Shown in pieces: positions 7,809 through 16,382 of a stretch of 32,588 nucleotides of DNA. The notes below the pieces were generated by a model. It made no database searches, was not told the origin of the DNA, and saw only the letters and a program-made list of their open reading frames with translations. How positions within the stretch are numbered: the stretch's first letter is position 1; every line of letters begins with the position of its first letter. The stretch comes from Thiobacillus sp. (lineage in GTDB: Bacteria; Pseudomonadota; Gammaproteobacteria; Burkholderiales; Thiobacillaceae), in contig DYHB01000005.1 in assembly GCA_020724415.1 (NCBI GenBank), positions 1-32,588 on the forward strand, in the 5' to 3' direction. Position numbers and translations under genes: made by a program.

Positions 7809-8691
7809 TTTCGCCCAATGGGCACGCCAGGTCCAGGAACGCATGGAGACCGCCCTGGCCCTGGCCCTGCCTCCAGCCAGCATTGCGCCAACCCGGCTGC
7901 ATGAGGCCATGCGCTATGTCACCTTGGGCGGGGGCAAGCGGGTGCGACCCATGCTGGCATTTGCCGCCGGAGAAGCCGTGGGTGCCGACCAGACCCCACT
8001 GACTGCAGCCGCGTGTGCCGTGGAACTGATCCACGTGTACTCCCTGACCCACGATGATTTGCCCTGCATGGACGACGACCAGCTGCGCCGGGGAAAACCC
8101 ACCTGCCACGTGGAATATGACGAAGCCACGGCCATGCTGGTGGGCGATGCACTGCAAAGCCATGCTTTCGAGATCCTGTCGCAGCCCGGCCTCTTCCCCG
8201 ACCCGGCCAGCCAGGTGGAGATGCTGCACGTGCTGGCCCAGGCGTCCGGCTCCCGTGGCATGTGCGGCGGCCAGGCCGTGGACCTGGCCAGCACGGGACG
8301 GCAACTGGATCTGGCTGAACTGGAGTTCATGCATATCCACAAGACTGGCGCCCTGATACGTGCCGCCACGCTAATGGGCGGTCTCTCGGGCGGTCCCCTG
8401 ACGTCCGAAGCCCGGGCCAGCCTGGAACATTACGCAAAGTGCATCGGCCTGGCCTTCCAGGTCATGGACGATGTGCTGGACGCCGAGGCGGACACCGCGA
8501 CCCTGGGCAAGACGGCAGGCAAGGATGCCGCCCAGGGCAAGGCCACCTACCTGAGCCTGATGAGCCACAAGGAGGCCCGTGACTACGCCCGTGGATTGCT
8601 GGATGATGCCCTGTCCAGTTTGCGTCCCCTGGGCGATGCCAGCCGCCGCCTTGCAGACATTGCCCGATTCATCGTCGAGAGAAGCTATTGA
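7801..8691 (+). CDS. ispA: farnesyl diphosphate synthase
   Basis: Condenses DMAPP with two IPP to make farnesyl diphosphate, the precursor for ubiquinone side chains and undecaprenyl phosphate. The 296-residue product has the first aspartate-rich motif DDLPCMD (85-91) followed by [12 protein letters not shown], and the second motif DDVLD (223-227), both as in E. coli IspA. Its GGGKRVRP motif (43-50) binds IPP. Start ATG 7801 overlaps the xseB stop by 8 bases, and its stop overlaps the TTG start of dxs, so three genes are read as one operon. Confidence 0.95.
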   Translation: MSDFAQWARQVQERMETALALALPPASIAPTRLHEAMRYVTLGGGKRVRPMLAFAAGEAVGADQTPLTAAACAVELIHVYSLTHDDLPCMDDDQLRRGKPTCHVEYDEATAMLVGDALQSHAFEILSQPGLFPDPASQVEMLHVLAQASGSRGMCGGQAVDLASTGRQLDLAELEFMHIHKTGALIRAATLMGGLSGGPLTSEARASLEHYAKCIGLAFQVMDDVLDAEADTATLGKTAGKDAAQGKATYLSLMSHKEARDYARGLLDDALSSLRPLGDASRRLADIARFIVERSY

Positions 8692-10538
8692 ATACTGCAC
8701 TCCTGGAGCGCATCCGCACCCCTGCCGACCTGAAGGAATTCAGCCGCGAAGAATTGCACCAGTTGTGCGTTGAACTGCGGCAGTTCATCCTGGACAGTGT
8801 CTCCCGCACCGGCGGCCACCTGGCGTCCAACCTTGGCGTGGTGGAACTCACCATCGCCCTGCACGCCATTTTCGACACCCCCGGGGATGCCATCGTCTGG
8901 GACGTGGGCCATCAGACCTATGCCCACAAGATCCTCACCGGACGTCGGGAGCGCATGGCCAGTCTGCGCCAGACCGACGGCCTGTCCGGCTTTCCCAAGC
9001 GGGAAGAGAGCGAATACGACGCCTTCGTGGCTGGCCATTCCAGCACCTCCATCTCGGCGGCCCTGGGCATGGCCGTGGGTGCCAAGCTGAAGGGCGAGAG
9101 CCGGCGCGCCATCGCGGTCATCGGCGATGGGGCCATGACCGCGGGCATGGCCTTCGAGGCCCTCAACAACGCCGGTGCCATGGACGCCAATCTGCTGGTC
9201 ATCCTGAACGACAACGAGATGTCCATCTCGCCCAATGTAGGCGCCCTGAACAATTACCTGACAAAACTGCTGTCCGGTCGTTTCTACAACGCCATGCGCC
9301 GTGGCGGGGAGAAGATCCTGTCCAGCGTCCCCCCCATACTGGAACTGGCCAAGAAAGCCGAAGAACACATGAAGGGCATGGTCACTCCAGGCACCCTGTT
9401 CGAGGAGTTCGGGTTCAACTACCTGGGCCCGATCGATGGGCATGACCTGGAAGTCCTGCTGGCCACCCTCGGCAACATCAAGAAGCTAGAAGGCCCCCAG
9501 TTCCTGCACATCGTGACCAAGAAAGGCAAGGGTTACGAACAGGCCGAATGCGACCCCTGCCTGTACCACGGCGTGGGCAAATTCGATGTGGCCGCCGGTA
9601 TACCTGGTGCCAGCAAGGCTGCCAAGCCCACCTATACCCAGGTATTCAGCGACTGGCTGGTGGACATGGCGGCCGAGGAACCACGCCTGGTAGGGATCAC
9701 ACCCGCCATGCGCGAAGGCTCCGGCTTGGTGCACTTCTCCGAGACCTACCCGGAACGCTACTTCGACGTGGGCATTGCCGAACAGCATGCCCTGACCTTT
9801 GCCGCCGGCCTGGCCTGCGAAGGCCAGAAACCTGTGGTCGCCATCTACTCCACGTTCCTGCAGCGGGCCTACGACCAGTTGATCCACGATATCGCCCTCC
9901 AGAACCTGCCGGTCATGCTGGCCATCGACCGGGGCGGACTGGTGGGCGCGGATGGCCCGACCCATGCCGGAGCCTACGACCTGTCCTACCTGCGTTGCAT
10001 ACCGAACATGATGGTGGCCGCCCCCTCCGACGAGGATGAATGCCGCCGCTTGCTCACCACGGCCTTCCGTCATGAGGGTCCGAGCGCAGTGCGCTACCCG
10101 CGCGGCTGTGGTCCGGGCGCCCCCCTCCATTCCGGGCTGGAGGCGGTCCCGGTTGGCCGGGGTGTCCTGCGCCGGCAAGGGCGTCGCATCGCCCTGCTGG
10201 CCTTCGGCAGCATGGTGACACCCGCCTTGGCGGCCGCCGAGTCGCTGGATGCCAGCGTCGCCGACATGCGTTTCGTCAAGCCCCTGGACCTGGAACTCAT
10301 CCGGACCCTGGCAGACAGCCACGAGGCCCTGGTGACCCTGGAAGAGAACGCCCTGCTCGGGGGGGCCGGCAGTGCCGTAGTCGAGGCCCTGAACGCCATG
10401 AGCCTGACCCGGCCGGTGCTCCAGTTGGGCCTGCCGGACCGATTCGTGGAACACGGCGACCATGGCACCCTCCTGGCCCGCTGCGGCCTGGATGTACCCG
10501 GCATTCTGGCCAGCATCCAAAAAACTTTTCCCGAGTAG
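8688..10538 (+). CDS. dxs: 1-deoxy-D-xylulose-5-phosphate synthase
   Basis: First and flux-controlling enzyme of the MEP isoprenoid pathway; it joins pyruvate and glyceraldehyde-3-phosphate using thiamine diphosphate. The 616-residue length is normal. Visible motifs are [12 protein letters not shown] with catalytic H44, the ThDP-binding [18 protein letters not shown] starting at 146, and the transketolase-type [15 protein letters not shown] segment. The start is TTG 8688, overlapping the ispA stop in TTGA; it gives the right N-terminus ([16 protein letters not shown]) and no better ATG exists. The rare start plus coupling could lower its translation relative to ispA. Confidence 0.95.
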   Translation: MNTALLERIRTPADLKEFSREELHQLCVELRQFILDSVSRTGGHLASNLGVVELTIALHAIFDTPGDAIVWDVGHQTYAHKILTGRRERMASLRQTDGLSGFPKREESEYDAFVAGHSSTSISAALGMAVGAKLKGESRRAIAVIGDGAMTAGMAFEALNNAGAMDANLLVILNDNEMSISPNVGALNNYLTKLLSGRFYNAMRRGGEKILSSVPPILELAKKAEEHMKGMVTPGTLFEEFGFNYLGPIDGHDLEVLLATLGNIKKLEGPQFLHIVTKKGKGYEQAECDPCLYHGVGKFDVAAGIPGASKAAKPTYTQVFSDWLVDMAAEEPRLVGITPAMREGSGLVHFSETYPERYFDVGIAEQHALTFAAGLACEGQKPVVAIYSTFLQRAYDQLIHDIALQNLPVMLAIDRGGLVGADGPTHAGAYDLSYLRCIPNMMVAAPSDEDECRRLLTTAFRHEGPSAVRYPRGCGPGAPLHSGLEAVPVGRGVLRRQGRRIALLAFGSMVTPALAAAESLDASVADMRFVKPLDLELIRTLADSHEALVTLEENALLGGAGSAVVEALNAMSLTRPVLQLGLPDRFVEHGDHGTLLARCGLDVPGILASIQKTFPE

Positions 10539-10573
10539 TTTACTCAAGTATTAGCCCTCGCTTATACTTGGGT
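10539..10573 (+). promoter_or_regulatory. palindromic promoter/operator of folE2
   Basis: Two 13-base arms, ACTCAAGTATTAG (10542-10554) and CTTATACTTGGGT (10561-10573), are inverted copies with 11 of 13 bases matching and a 6-base spacer. The right arm contains TATACT (10563-10568), a good -10 element, and TTTACT (10539-10544) lies 18 bases upstream as a possible -35. A regulator binding the palindrome would cover the promoter. No T-tract follows, so a terminator for dxs is less likely. The regulator's identity is unknown; Zur is one candidate because folE2 is Zur-controlled in many bacteria, but the bases do not match the Zur box I know. Confidence 0.5.
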
Positions 10574-10597
10574 CACTGATATCTGAAGGACAACACC

Positions 10598-11437
10598 ATG
10601 AGCAACGCCACCTGCGACACCGTCTGCGACTCCCCGGAGGCATGTGCTGCCCAGCCCATCGAAGACGTGCAAAGCTATCCGGATGCCCGCCGCATTGCCA
10701 TCGACAAGGTGGGCATCAAGTCCATTCGCCACCCCGTGAAGGTGCTGGACAAGACCGGCGGGGTTCAGCACACCATCGCCAACTTCAGCATGTACGTGTA
10801 CCTGCCCCATCATTTCAAGGGCACCCACATGTCCCGTTTCGTGGAAATCCTGAACAGCTATGAGCGGGAGATTTCCGTAGAGTCGTTTGAACACATGCTG
10901 CGCCAGATGGTGGAACGCCTGGAAGCCGAGTCCGGCCACGTGGAGATGAATTTTCCCTATTTCGTCAACAAGACGGCCCCCATGTCCGGCGTGGAAAGCC
11001 TGATGGACTATGACGTGACCTTCATTGGCGAGATCGACCAGGGGCGCTACCTCCAGACCATGAAGGTCGTGGTACCGGTGACCAGCCTGTGCCCATGTTC
11101 CAAGAAAATCTCCGAGTACGGCGCCCACAACCAGCGTTCCCACATCACCATCACGGTCCGCACCAACACCTTCGTCTGGATCGAGGACGTGATCCGGATC
11201 GCCGAGGAAAATGCTTCCAGCGAGCTCTACGGACTGCTGAAGCGTCCCGATGAAAAATTCGTCACCGAGCGGGCCTATGACAATCCCAAGTTCGTCGAGG
11301 ACAGTGTCCGGGACGTGGCCGCGGCACTGAATCGGGATGACCGGATCGATGCGTATGTCGTGGAATCCGAGAACTTCGAATCCATCCACAACCATTCCGC
11401 CTATGCCCTGATCGAACGGGACAAGGCGAAAAAATAG
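10598..11437 (+). CDS. folE2: GTP cyclohydrolase FolE2 (type IB)
   Basis: Converts GTP to dihydroneopterin triphosphate, the first folate-pathway step, using a metal site that does not need zinc, unlike FolE. The 279-residue product carries the family signature SLCPCSK (C165 and C167), [11 protein letters not shown] after it, and the C-terminal NHSAYA motif. The N-terminus is unusual in having three cysteines within the first 16 residues (C6, C10, C16). Start ATG 10598 follows GAAGGA at 8 to 9 bases, a good ribosome site. It is separated from dxs by 59 bases containing a palindromic promoter, so it is probably its own transcription unit. Secure. Confidence 0.96.
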   Translation: MSNATCDTVCDSPEACAAQPIEDVQSYPDARRIAIDKVGIKSIRHPVKVLDKTGGVQHTIANFSMYVYLPHHFKGTHMSRFVEILNSYEREISVESFEHMLRQMVERLEAESGHVEMNFPYFVNKTAPMSGVESLMDYDVTFIGEIDQGRYLQTMKVVVPVTSLCPCSKKISEYGAHNQRSHITITVRTNTFVWIEDVIRIAEENASSELYGLLKRPDEKFVTERAYDNPKFVEDSVRDVAAALNRDDRIDAYVVESENFESIHNHSAYALIERDKAKK

Positions 11438-11512
11438 CCCTTTCGATGTCAAACGCCAACCCGCGCCCTTCCCAGGTGCGGGCCAGGCGGGGCAGAATGG
11501 TACTTTTGGATC

Positions 11513-12235
11513 ATGCCTGAGCCCATGCGCCCCATTGCCATCTTCCGCCACCTGGCCATCGAAGGGCCCGGACTGCTGGCGGAAATCCTCCAGCGAGCTG
11601 AACGGCCATGGCAATTGATCGCCGTCGATCAGGGTGACCCCATACCCCGGTCAGCCGACGGGTATGCCGGGCTGGTGTTCATGGGCGGCCCCATGAGCGT
11701 GAACGACGAACTGCCCTGGATCGACCACTCCCTGAACCTGATACGCCATGCCATGGAGCGGGGCATTCCGGTACTCGGTCATTGCCTGGGCGGACAACTC
11801 ATGGCCAAGGCCCTGGGTGGCCAGGTTGGCCCCAATCCCGTAAAGGAAATCGGCTGGGGCGAGGTGCAGCAGACACAGCACCCCGATGCCGCCTACTGGT
11901 TTGGCGACCAAGTCCGGTTTCCTGCCTTCCACTGGCACGGCGAGACCTTCAGCCTGCCCCCTGGCAGCCGCCTGTTGCTGTCCAGCGAACACTGTGCCCA
12001 TCAGGCCTTTGCCATCGGGCCACACTTGGCCTTGCAATGTCATGTGGAGATGACCCGGCCCATGATCCAGGACTGGTGCCAGGCCGGGGCAGGGGAAATC
12101 GCAACCAGTCAGGACAGCCCGGGAGTGCAGTCCCCCCAGGCAATCCTGGCAGGGTGCGATGCATACCTGCCGGTCATGAACCAAGTGGCGATGCACCTCT
12201 ACGGCAGGTGGTTGGAAGCCGTGAAACGGGACTGA
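11513..12235 (+). CDS. class I glutamine amidotransferase-like protein
   Basis: Belongs to the GMP-synthase-like GATase1 group of stand-alone proteins. The 240-residue product has the full catalytic triad, C91 in GHCLGGQ and H177-x-E179 in CHVEM, so hydrolase or transferase activity is plausible. Other landmarks are VFMGGPMSVND (55-65), normal for this group, and FHWHGETF. There is no fused synthetase domain and no obvious partner enzyme next to it. Relatives include gamma-glutamyl-polyamine hydrolases and toxin or amine-related amidotransferases; I cannot choose. Start ATG 11513 is used; ATG 11525 is an alternative. It lies 75 bases after folE2. Confidence 0.85.
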   Translation: MPEPMRPIAIFRHLAIEGPGLLAEILQRAERPWQLIAVDQGDPIPRSADGYAGLVFMGGPMSVNDELPWIDHSLNLIRHAMERGIPVLGHCLGGQLMAKALGGQVGPNPVKEIGWGEVQQTQHPDAAYWFGDQVRFPAFHWHGETFSLPPGSRLLLSSEHCAHQAFAIGPHLALQCHVEMTRPMIQDWCQAGAGEIATSQDSPGVQSPQAILAGCDAYLPVMNQVAMHLYGRWLEAVKRD

Positions 12236-12240
12236 GGACG

Positions 12241-12246
12241 TATAAT
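12241..12246 (+). promoter_or_regulatory. possible -10 element ahead of the sensor gene
   Basis: A perfect TATAAT lies just after the amidotransferase stop and 29 bases before the preferred ATG at 12275. No convincing -35 is found at the right spacing, so confidence is limited. If used, transcription would begin near 12253, downstream of ATG 12248, which favours the later start. Confidence 0.35.
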
Positions 12247-12274
12247 CATGGCAAACAAGACCAGGGAGTCCTCA

Positions 12275-12832
12275 ATGCGCAAGAAGTCCGTGCAAGTTCC
12301 GATTGTGATCGGATTTGGCCTGATTCTGCTGATTCTGGCCACGGTACTGGCCGTCAATCTGTCCCAGATGCGCCAGTTCAGCCAGCATATACGCTCGGTC
12401 GTGCTGGAGCAGAACCGGAAGTCGGACCTGGCCGCCATCATGAACGAACTTCAGCGCAACCGGTATCGCTCGTTGTTGCATGCCAGCGCCCTGTCCGACC
12501 CCTTTGAGCGGGACGAGGAGCTACGCCACTACCATGATCTGGCCAAGGAATTCATCCAGACCCGGGATGATTTCCTGAGCCTGCCCCTGGATGACGGGGA
12601 GATGAGTACCTGGGAAACCATACGCCGAAACGTGAAGCATGTAGAGGCCGAGGCCAGCATCATCCTGGACCACATGAGCGCTGACCGCCAGGAACTGGCA
12701 CGTCGCCTGATCAAGACCCGCCTGTCCCCGGTGCACGAACGCATGATGGCCGGGTGGAACCAGCTGCTGTATGTGCAAAGCGAAAAAACAAGGCGGCCAT
12801 CAATGAAGCGGGCAAGCTTGAAACCGAATTGA
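12275..12832 (+). CDS. N-terminal part of a frameshifted membrane PAS/GGDEF-type sensor
   Basis: This 185-codon frame encodes a basic start, a membrane segment (about residues 8-28) and a helical, presumably periplasmic, region resembling the four-helix sensory domains of chemoreceptors. It then runs out of frame after VQSEK. The next frame continues smoothly with NKAAINEAGKLETEL, the second membrane helix, a PAS domain and a degenerate GGDEF domain, so the two frames are one gene. The break is at a run of six A residues (12783-12788); one more A would restore the frame. Start ATG 12275 has AGGGAG 6 bases upstream and is preferred over ATG 12248. The last residues before the stop (about 12788-12829) are out-of-frame nonsense. 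Sequencing error, true mutation and slippage are all possible. Confidence 0.75.
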   Translation: MRKKSVQVPIVIGFGLILLILATVLAVNLSQMRQFSQHIRSVVLEQNRKSDLAAIMNELQRNRYRSLLHASALSDPFERDEELRHYHDLAKEFIQTRDDFLSLPLDDGEMSTWETIRRNVKHVEAEASIILDHMSADRQELARRLIKTRLSPVHERMMAGWNQLLYVQSEKTRRPSMKRASLKPN

Positions 12833-13785
12833 CCCGCATATCCCTCATCTTGGGGGCAGCCGCATTCCTGGTGGGCATCATCGTGGCCTATTTCGCGCTG
12901 CGCATCAGCCGGCGGATGGAGGATGACCTGCTGGAGGAAAAGGACCGGGCCCAAGTGACCCTGGAATCCATATCCGAAGCCGTGATTCGCATCAACGGAG
13001 AGGGCCAGCTCTGCTTTCTGAATCCCTTTGCCGAACATCTCCTGGGCATTCGCCTGGACGAAAAAACGGCCTGCCAGCCAGAAAGCGCATTGCAACTGTT
13101 GGACAAATGGTCCCGGGAACCCCTGACCGCATCGATTCTGGACGATCTGCGCAAGGGTCGTCGGGTGGCGCTGCCAGCCAATGCCTGTCTGATATCGGCA
13201 GAAGGCATGGAATATGATGTGGAAGGCAGTGGTGCTCCATTGAAGATCCATGGCCGGATCACAGGGGCCGTGCTGGTGGTGCGCGATGTCACCGAGAGCC
13301 GGGAGGTGCTGCGGCGCAAGGCTCAATGCAACGGCATTGACCCCAATACGGGGCTATCGGACACCAGCCTGCTGGAATCCATCCTGATGGGCACCTTGCG
13401 CGGCAAGCGGGCCGATGACCAGCCCATGGCCTTCCTCCTGCTACGTCTGCCCGACATGGACCGACTGCGCAAGGACTTGGGATTGAACGCTCAGGGTGCC
13501 TTGATGCAGCATCTCATCAACCTGCTCAGGGCCCAGATCAGGGAATCGGATGTGCTTGTCTCAGTGGACGAAAACAGTCTGGGCATCGTGCTCTATGCCT
13601 GCCCTGCGGCCCAGGCGGAGGCCGTGGCCGACAAGATCAAGGACAACCTCCAGCATTTCCGTTTTGTCTGGGATGGCCAGCCCAGGGTGGTCGCGTTGAA
13701 TCTGGGCATGATCCTCATTCCTCCCTTCAAGGGGACGCTCAACGAATGTATCGCGGCCGCCAGCCATGCCAGTGCTTTGCGCTGA
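12754..13785 (+). CDS. C-terminal part of the frameshifted sensor: TM, PAS, degenerate GGDEF
   Basis: Continuation of the preceding gene in the -1 frame. True homology begins at about 12784; the nominal GTG at 12754 is only the first start codon in this frame. From that GTG, a membrane helix spans about 30-50, a PAS domain about 64-185 (ending VVRDVTESREVL, typical of PAS), and a GGDEF-fold domain about 193-343 that begins with DPNTGL, like the usual D-x-LTGL. The signature loop reads VDENSL (271-276) in place of GGDEF, so cyclase activity is very unlikely. No EAL domain follows. Its end overlaps the start of glk by 20 bases, suggesting coupled translation and possibly a sugar-related or metabolic input. 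Whole-gene status depends on whether the frameshift is real. Confidence 0.75.
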   Translation: MEPAAVCAKRKNKAAINEAGKLETELTRISLILGAAAFLVGIIVAYFALRISRRMEDDLLEEKDRAQVTLESISEAVIRINGEGQLCFLNPFAEHLLGIRLDEKTACQPESALQLLDKWSREPLTASILDDLRKGRRVALPANACLISAEGMEYDVEGSGAPLKIHGRITGAVLVVRDVTESREVLRRKAQCNGIDPNTGLSDTSLLESILMGTLRGKRADDQPMAFLLLRLPDMDRLRKDLGLNAQGALMQHLINLLRAQIRESDVLVSVDENSLGIVLYACPAAQAEAVADKIKDNLQHFRFVWDGQPRVVALNLGMILIPPFKGTLNECIAAASHASALR

Positions 13786-14710
13786 CATCGGCGGCACCCA
13801 TACCCGCCTGGCCCTGTGCGAGGGCAACCCGGCCGAACTATCCCGCCTCAGCCGCTTTCTCAATGCGGAGTGGGACAGCCTGGAAGCGCTGTTGGCCCAC
13901 TACCTGGCCAATATCCCGCCTGTCCAGGGGGCACATATCGGTGTGGCCGGTCCCACCGACGGGATGACGGCGCACCTCACCAACCTGGCCTGGCACATCG
14001 ATGCCACCCTGCTGGCCCAGCGATTCCAACTCGCCCAGGTGCGGCTCCTCAATGATTTCGAAGCCATAGGACATGGCGTGCAGATAGTGGAAGACAGCGG
14101 CCTTCATACCCTGCAGTCGGGCCAGCCGGTCCCAAGGGGACCACGGCTGGTCCTGGGGCCTGGGACCGGCCTGGGTGTCGCACAATGCCATTGGGATGGC
14201 CAGCACTATCTTCCCTGGCCGTCCGAGGGCGGCCACATCGCATTCGCCCCGGCCAATGACGAACAAATCGGGCTCCTCCGATACATGTCGGCACGACTGG
14301 GTCGCGTCTCGGTGGAGCGACTGCTCTCCGGACCGGGGCTCTCGGCCCTCTACCAATTCGCCCGTGAAGCCGCCGGGCACCCCCAGGCCGAGCCTGCCGA
14401 GCCCGCAGAAGTCAGCCGCCGGGCCCTGGCTGGCGAAGATGCCGCGGCCCTCAAGGCGATGGACCTGTTTACCCGAATCCTGGGCCAGACTGCCGGTGAC
14501 CTGGCCTTGGTCGCTCAATCCCGGGGCGGGGTGTACCTGGCGGGCGGCATACCGGCGAAGGTATTGTCCTTCCTGACGACCGGGCCGTTCCTGGATGGCT
14601 TCCGCGACAAAGGCCGTTTTTCAGGCTGGATGGCCTCCGTCCCGGTCCACATCGTGCTCGACCCCGACGTGGGACTCAAAGGTGCGGCAGTCGCCGCCCT
14701 GTCCGGCTGA
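13766..14710 (+). CDS. glk: glucokinase
   Basis: Phosphorylates glucose with ATP to glucose-6-phosphate in the cytoplasm. The 314-residue product belongs to the bacterial Glk family rather than ROK. It has the phosphate-binding ADIGGTHTRLAL motif (6-17), the catalytic base D97 in LLNDFEAIG, GPGTGLG near 131-137, the SEGGH motif, and the C-terminal DPDVGLKGAA segment. Length matches E. coli Glk (321). The start ATG 13766 lies inside the end of the sensor gene; there is no separate promoter visible. It is convergent with moaA, only 5 bases apart, with no terminator seen between them. Confidence 0.93.
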   Translation: MPVLCADIGGTHTRLALCEGNPAELSRLSRFLNAEWDSLEALLAHYLANIPPVQGAHIGVAGPTDGMTAHLTNLAWHIDATLLAQRFQLAQVRLLNDFEAIGHGVQIVEDSGLHTLQSGQPVPRGPRLVLGPGTGLGVAQCHWDGQHYLPWPSEGGHIAFAPANDEQIGLLRYMSARLGRVSVERLLSGPGLSALYQFAREAAGHPQAEPAEPAEVSRRALAGEDAAALKAMDLFTRILGQTAGDLALVAQSRGGVYLAGGIPAKVLSFLTTGPFLDGFRDKGRFSGWMASVPVHIVLDPDVGLKGAAVAALSG

Positions 14711-14715
14711 CGGCC

Positions 14716-15690
14716 TCAGCCTCCGGTCATGTTCATGAACCGGATCAGCTTTTCGGGCTGTTCCTTGAATTCATGCTTTTCAGGCTTGAGATCGATGGCC
14801 CGGCGAATGGCCTCCAGGATTTCCCCATCGCTGGCGCCACCCCGCAGCAAGGGCCGGAATTCCACCCGATCTTCCTGGCCCAGGCACAAGTGCAGCACCC
14901 CATCCACGGTCAGACGGACCCGGTTGCAGGTGGCACAGAAATGCTGGGAGATGGGGGTGATGAAACCCACGGTGAAGCGCCCGTCGCGACTGGCCAGGTA
15001 GCGGGCCGGGCCGCCACCGGGAATGACGGCATCCACCAGGTCAAAACGGTCCCGCAGCTGGTTCTTGATGGGTTGCAAATCCACATAACCCATGCGCCGG
15101 GCAGTGTCTCCCATGGGCATCACCTCGATCAGGCGCAGGATGAAGCCGCGCTCCAGGCAATAGGCCACCACGGCGTCAATCTCATCCCGGTTTTCCTGCA
15201 TCACTACCATGTTGATCTTGATGGGGCCAAAGCCGGCCTGGCGACCCGCTTCAATACCGGCCAGGATGCGGTCCAGCACAGGGCGCCCATTGATGCGTTC
15301 TACCCGATCAGGCCGCAGGGAATCCAGACTGATGTTCAGTCGGGTGACGCCGGCCTGCTTCAGGCCCAGGGCATGCTTGTCCAGCTGGGTGGCATTGGTG
15401 GACAAGGACAGATCCTCGATGCCGGGGATGGCGGCCACCCGTCGTGCCAGGTCCACCACATTGCGCCGGAGGAGGGGCTCCCCGCCGGTGAACCGCAAAC
15501 GTCTCAGGCCCAGGCGGGCGAACAGTCCCAACAAGCGCTCCAGTTCATCGAAAGTGAGCCAGTGATCCGGCTCCTCGAAGCCCTGGAAACCCTCCGGTAT
15601 GCAGTAGGCACAGCGCAAGTCGCACCGATCCGTGACGGACAGACGCAGATACTCGATCCGTCTTCCAAAGCGATCCGTCAGGTCATTCAT
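14716..15690 (-). CDS. moaA: GTP 3',8-cyclase MoaA
   Basis: Radical-SAM enzyme that rearranges GTP to 3',8-cyclo-GTP, the first step of molybdenum cofactor synthesis, acting with MoaC (not in this window). The 324-residue product has the N-terminal cluster motif C23-xxx-C27-xx-C30, the second cluster ligands C252, C255 and C269, and the required C-terminal Gly-Gly (MNMTGG). I chose ATG 15690, which has GAGG 6 bases upstream; an upstream ATG at 15702 is possible but poorer. It is divergent from mobB, with a 194-base gap containing a hairpin at 15722-15757. Confidence 0.96.
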   Translation of the reverse strand: MNDLTDRFGRRIEYLRLSVTDRCDLRCAYCIPEGFQGFEEPDHWLTFDELERLLGLFARLGLRRLRFTGGEPLLRRNVVDLARRVAAIPGIEDLSLSTNATQLDKHALGLKQAGVTRLNISLDSLRPDRVERINGRPVLDRILAGIEAGRQAGFGPIKINMVVMQENRDEIDAVVAYCLERGFILRLIEVMPMGDTARRMGYVDLQPIKNQLRDRFDLVDAVIPGGGPARYLASRDGRFTVGFITPISQHFCATCNRVRLTVDGVLHLCLGQEDRVEFRPLLRGGASDGEILEAIRRAIDLKPEKHEFKEQPEKLIRFMNMTGG

Positions 15691-15721
15691 ATGGCACCTC
15701 ATCCCAATTCCGGTTAGCGTA

Positions 15722-15757
15722 GGGCCCTGGAAAAATTCCTGGAACAATCCCGGGCCC
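15722..15757 (-). repeat. hairpin in the moaA upstream region
   Basis: GGGCCC-T-GGA (15722-15731) pairs with TCC-C-GGGCCC (15748-15757), nine pairs with one mismatch and a 16-base loop. It lies 32 to 67 bases before the moaA start codon and could be a leader hairpin or operator. It does not resemble the Moco riboswitch that I know. Confidence 0.4.
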
Positions 15758-15884
15758 CGCCCGAATACATCATTCCCGACCCCATGCCCTCGACATGCAG
15801 CATGTTAATGATGCACCTCCCCACGCCGGGCATCCTTGACCTCGGTCATGGTTTGGCCAGCACGACCTTGTTCATGATGATGCC

Positions 15885-16382
15885 ATGAAAACAATAGGCT
15901 TTGCCGGTTATAGCGGCAGCGGCAAGACCACGCTCATCGAGCGACTGCTGCCCCTCTTCGTCCAGGGAGGACTCAAGGTATCCGTCCTCAAGCAGAGTCA
16001 CCACGACATCGACCTGGATGTCCCGGGCAAGGATAGCTGGCGCCACCGCCAGGCCGGGGCCCACGAAGTGCTGCTGGCCGGGCCCGGTCGCTGGACCCTG
16101 ATGCACGAACTGCGCGGTGCGCCGCCCCCTGACTTGGAGCAACAACTGGCCTGCCTGTCCCCGTGCGACCTGGTGCTGGTGGAAGGCTTCAGGCATGCGG
16201 CCCTGCCCAAGCTGGAAGTACACCGCATGGCCCACGGCAAACCCTGGCTGCACCCGGACGATCCCCACATCCTGGCGGTCGCCTCGGATGTCCGCCCCCC
16301 GGGGAATATTCCTTTCCTGCCTCTGGATGACAGCCGTACCATTCACGACTTCATTCTGGACAGCTTGCATCTACAGCCATGA
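15885..16382 (+). CDS. mobB: molybdopterin-guanine dinucleotide biosynthesis adapter MobB
   Basis: Small P-loop GTPase that supports MobA in attaching GMP to molybdopterin. The 165-residue product has the Walker A motif GYSGSGKTT (8-16), then KQSHHDIDLD with conserved histidines, and VLVEGFRH, the family Walker B-like segment. Start ATG 15885 gives MKTIGFAGYSGSGKTT, the usual N-terminus. Its stop overlaps the moeA start in ATGA. It is first of the plus-strand run mobB-moeA-moaD-moaE. Confidence 0.94.
   Translation: MKTIGFAGYSGSGKTTLIERLLPLFVQGGLKVSVLKQSHHDIDLDVPGKDSWRHRQAGAHEVLLAGPGRWTLMHELRGAPPPDLEQQLACLSPCDLVLVEGFRHAALPKLEVHRMAHGKPWLHPDDPHILAVASDVRPPGNIPFLPLDDSRTIHDFILDSLHLQP

Noticed and set aside
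10542-10573. Zur operator before folE2.
   Set aside because: folE2 is a known Zur target in other bacteria, but the palindrome does not match the Zur consensus that I know; kept only as an open possibility.
12782-12790. Programmed -1 ribosomal frameshift in the sensor gene (A-AAA-AAC-like heptamer).
   Set aside because: The heptamer is present, but its codon phase matches the downstream frame, not the upstream one, so the classic two-tRNA slip does not apply. A simple missing A is the easier explanation.
15691-15884. Moco riboswitch upstream of moaA.
   Set aside because: The conserved core sequence of the Moco RNA motif, as I know it, is not visible; only a simple hairpin is.
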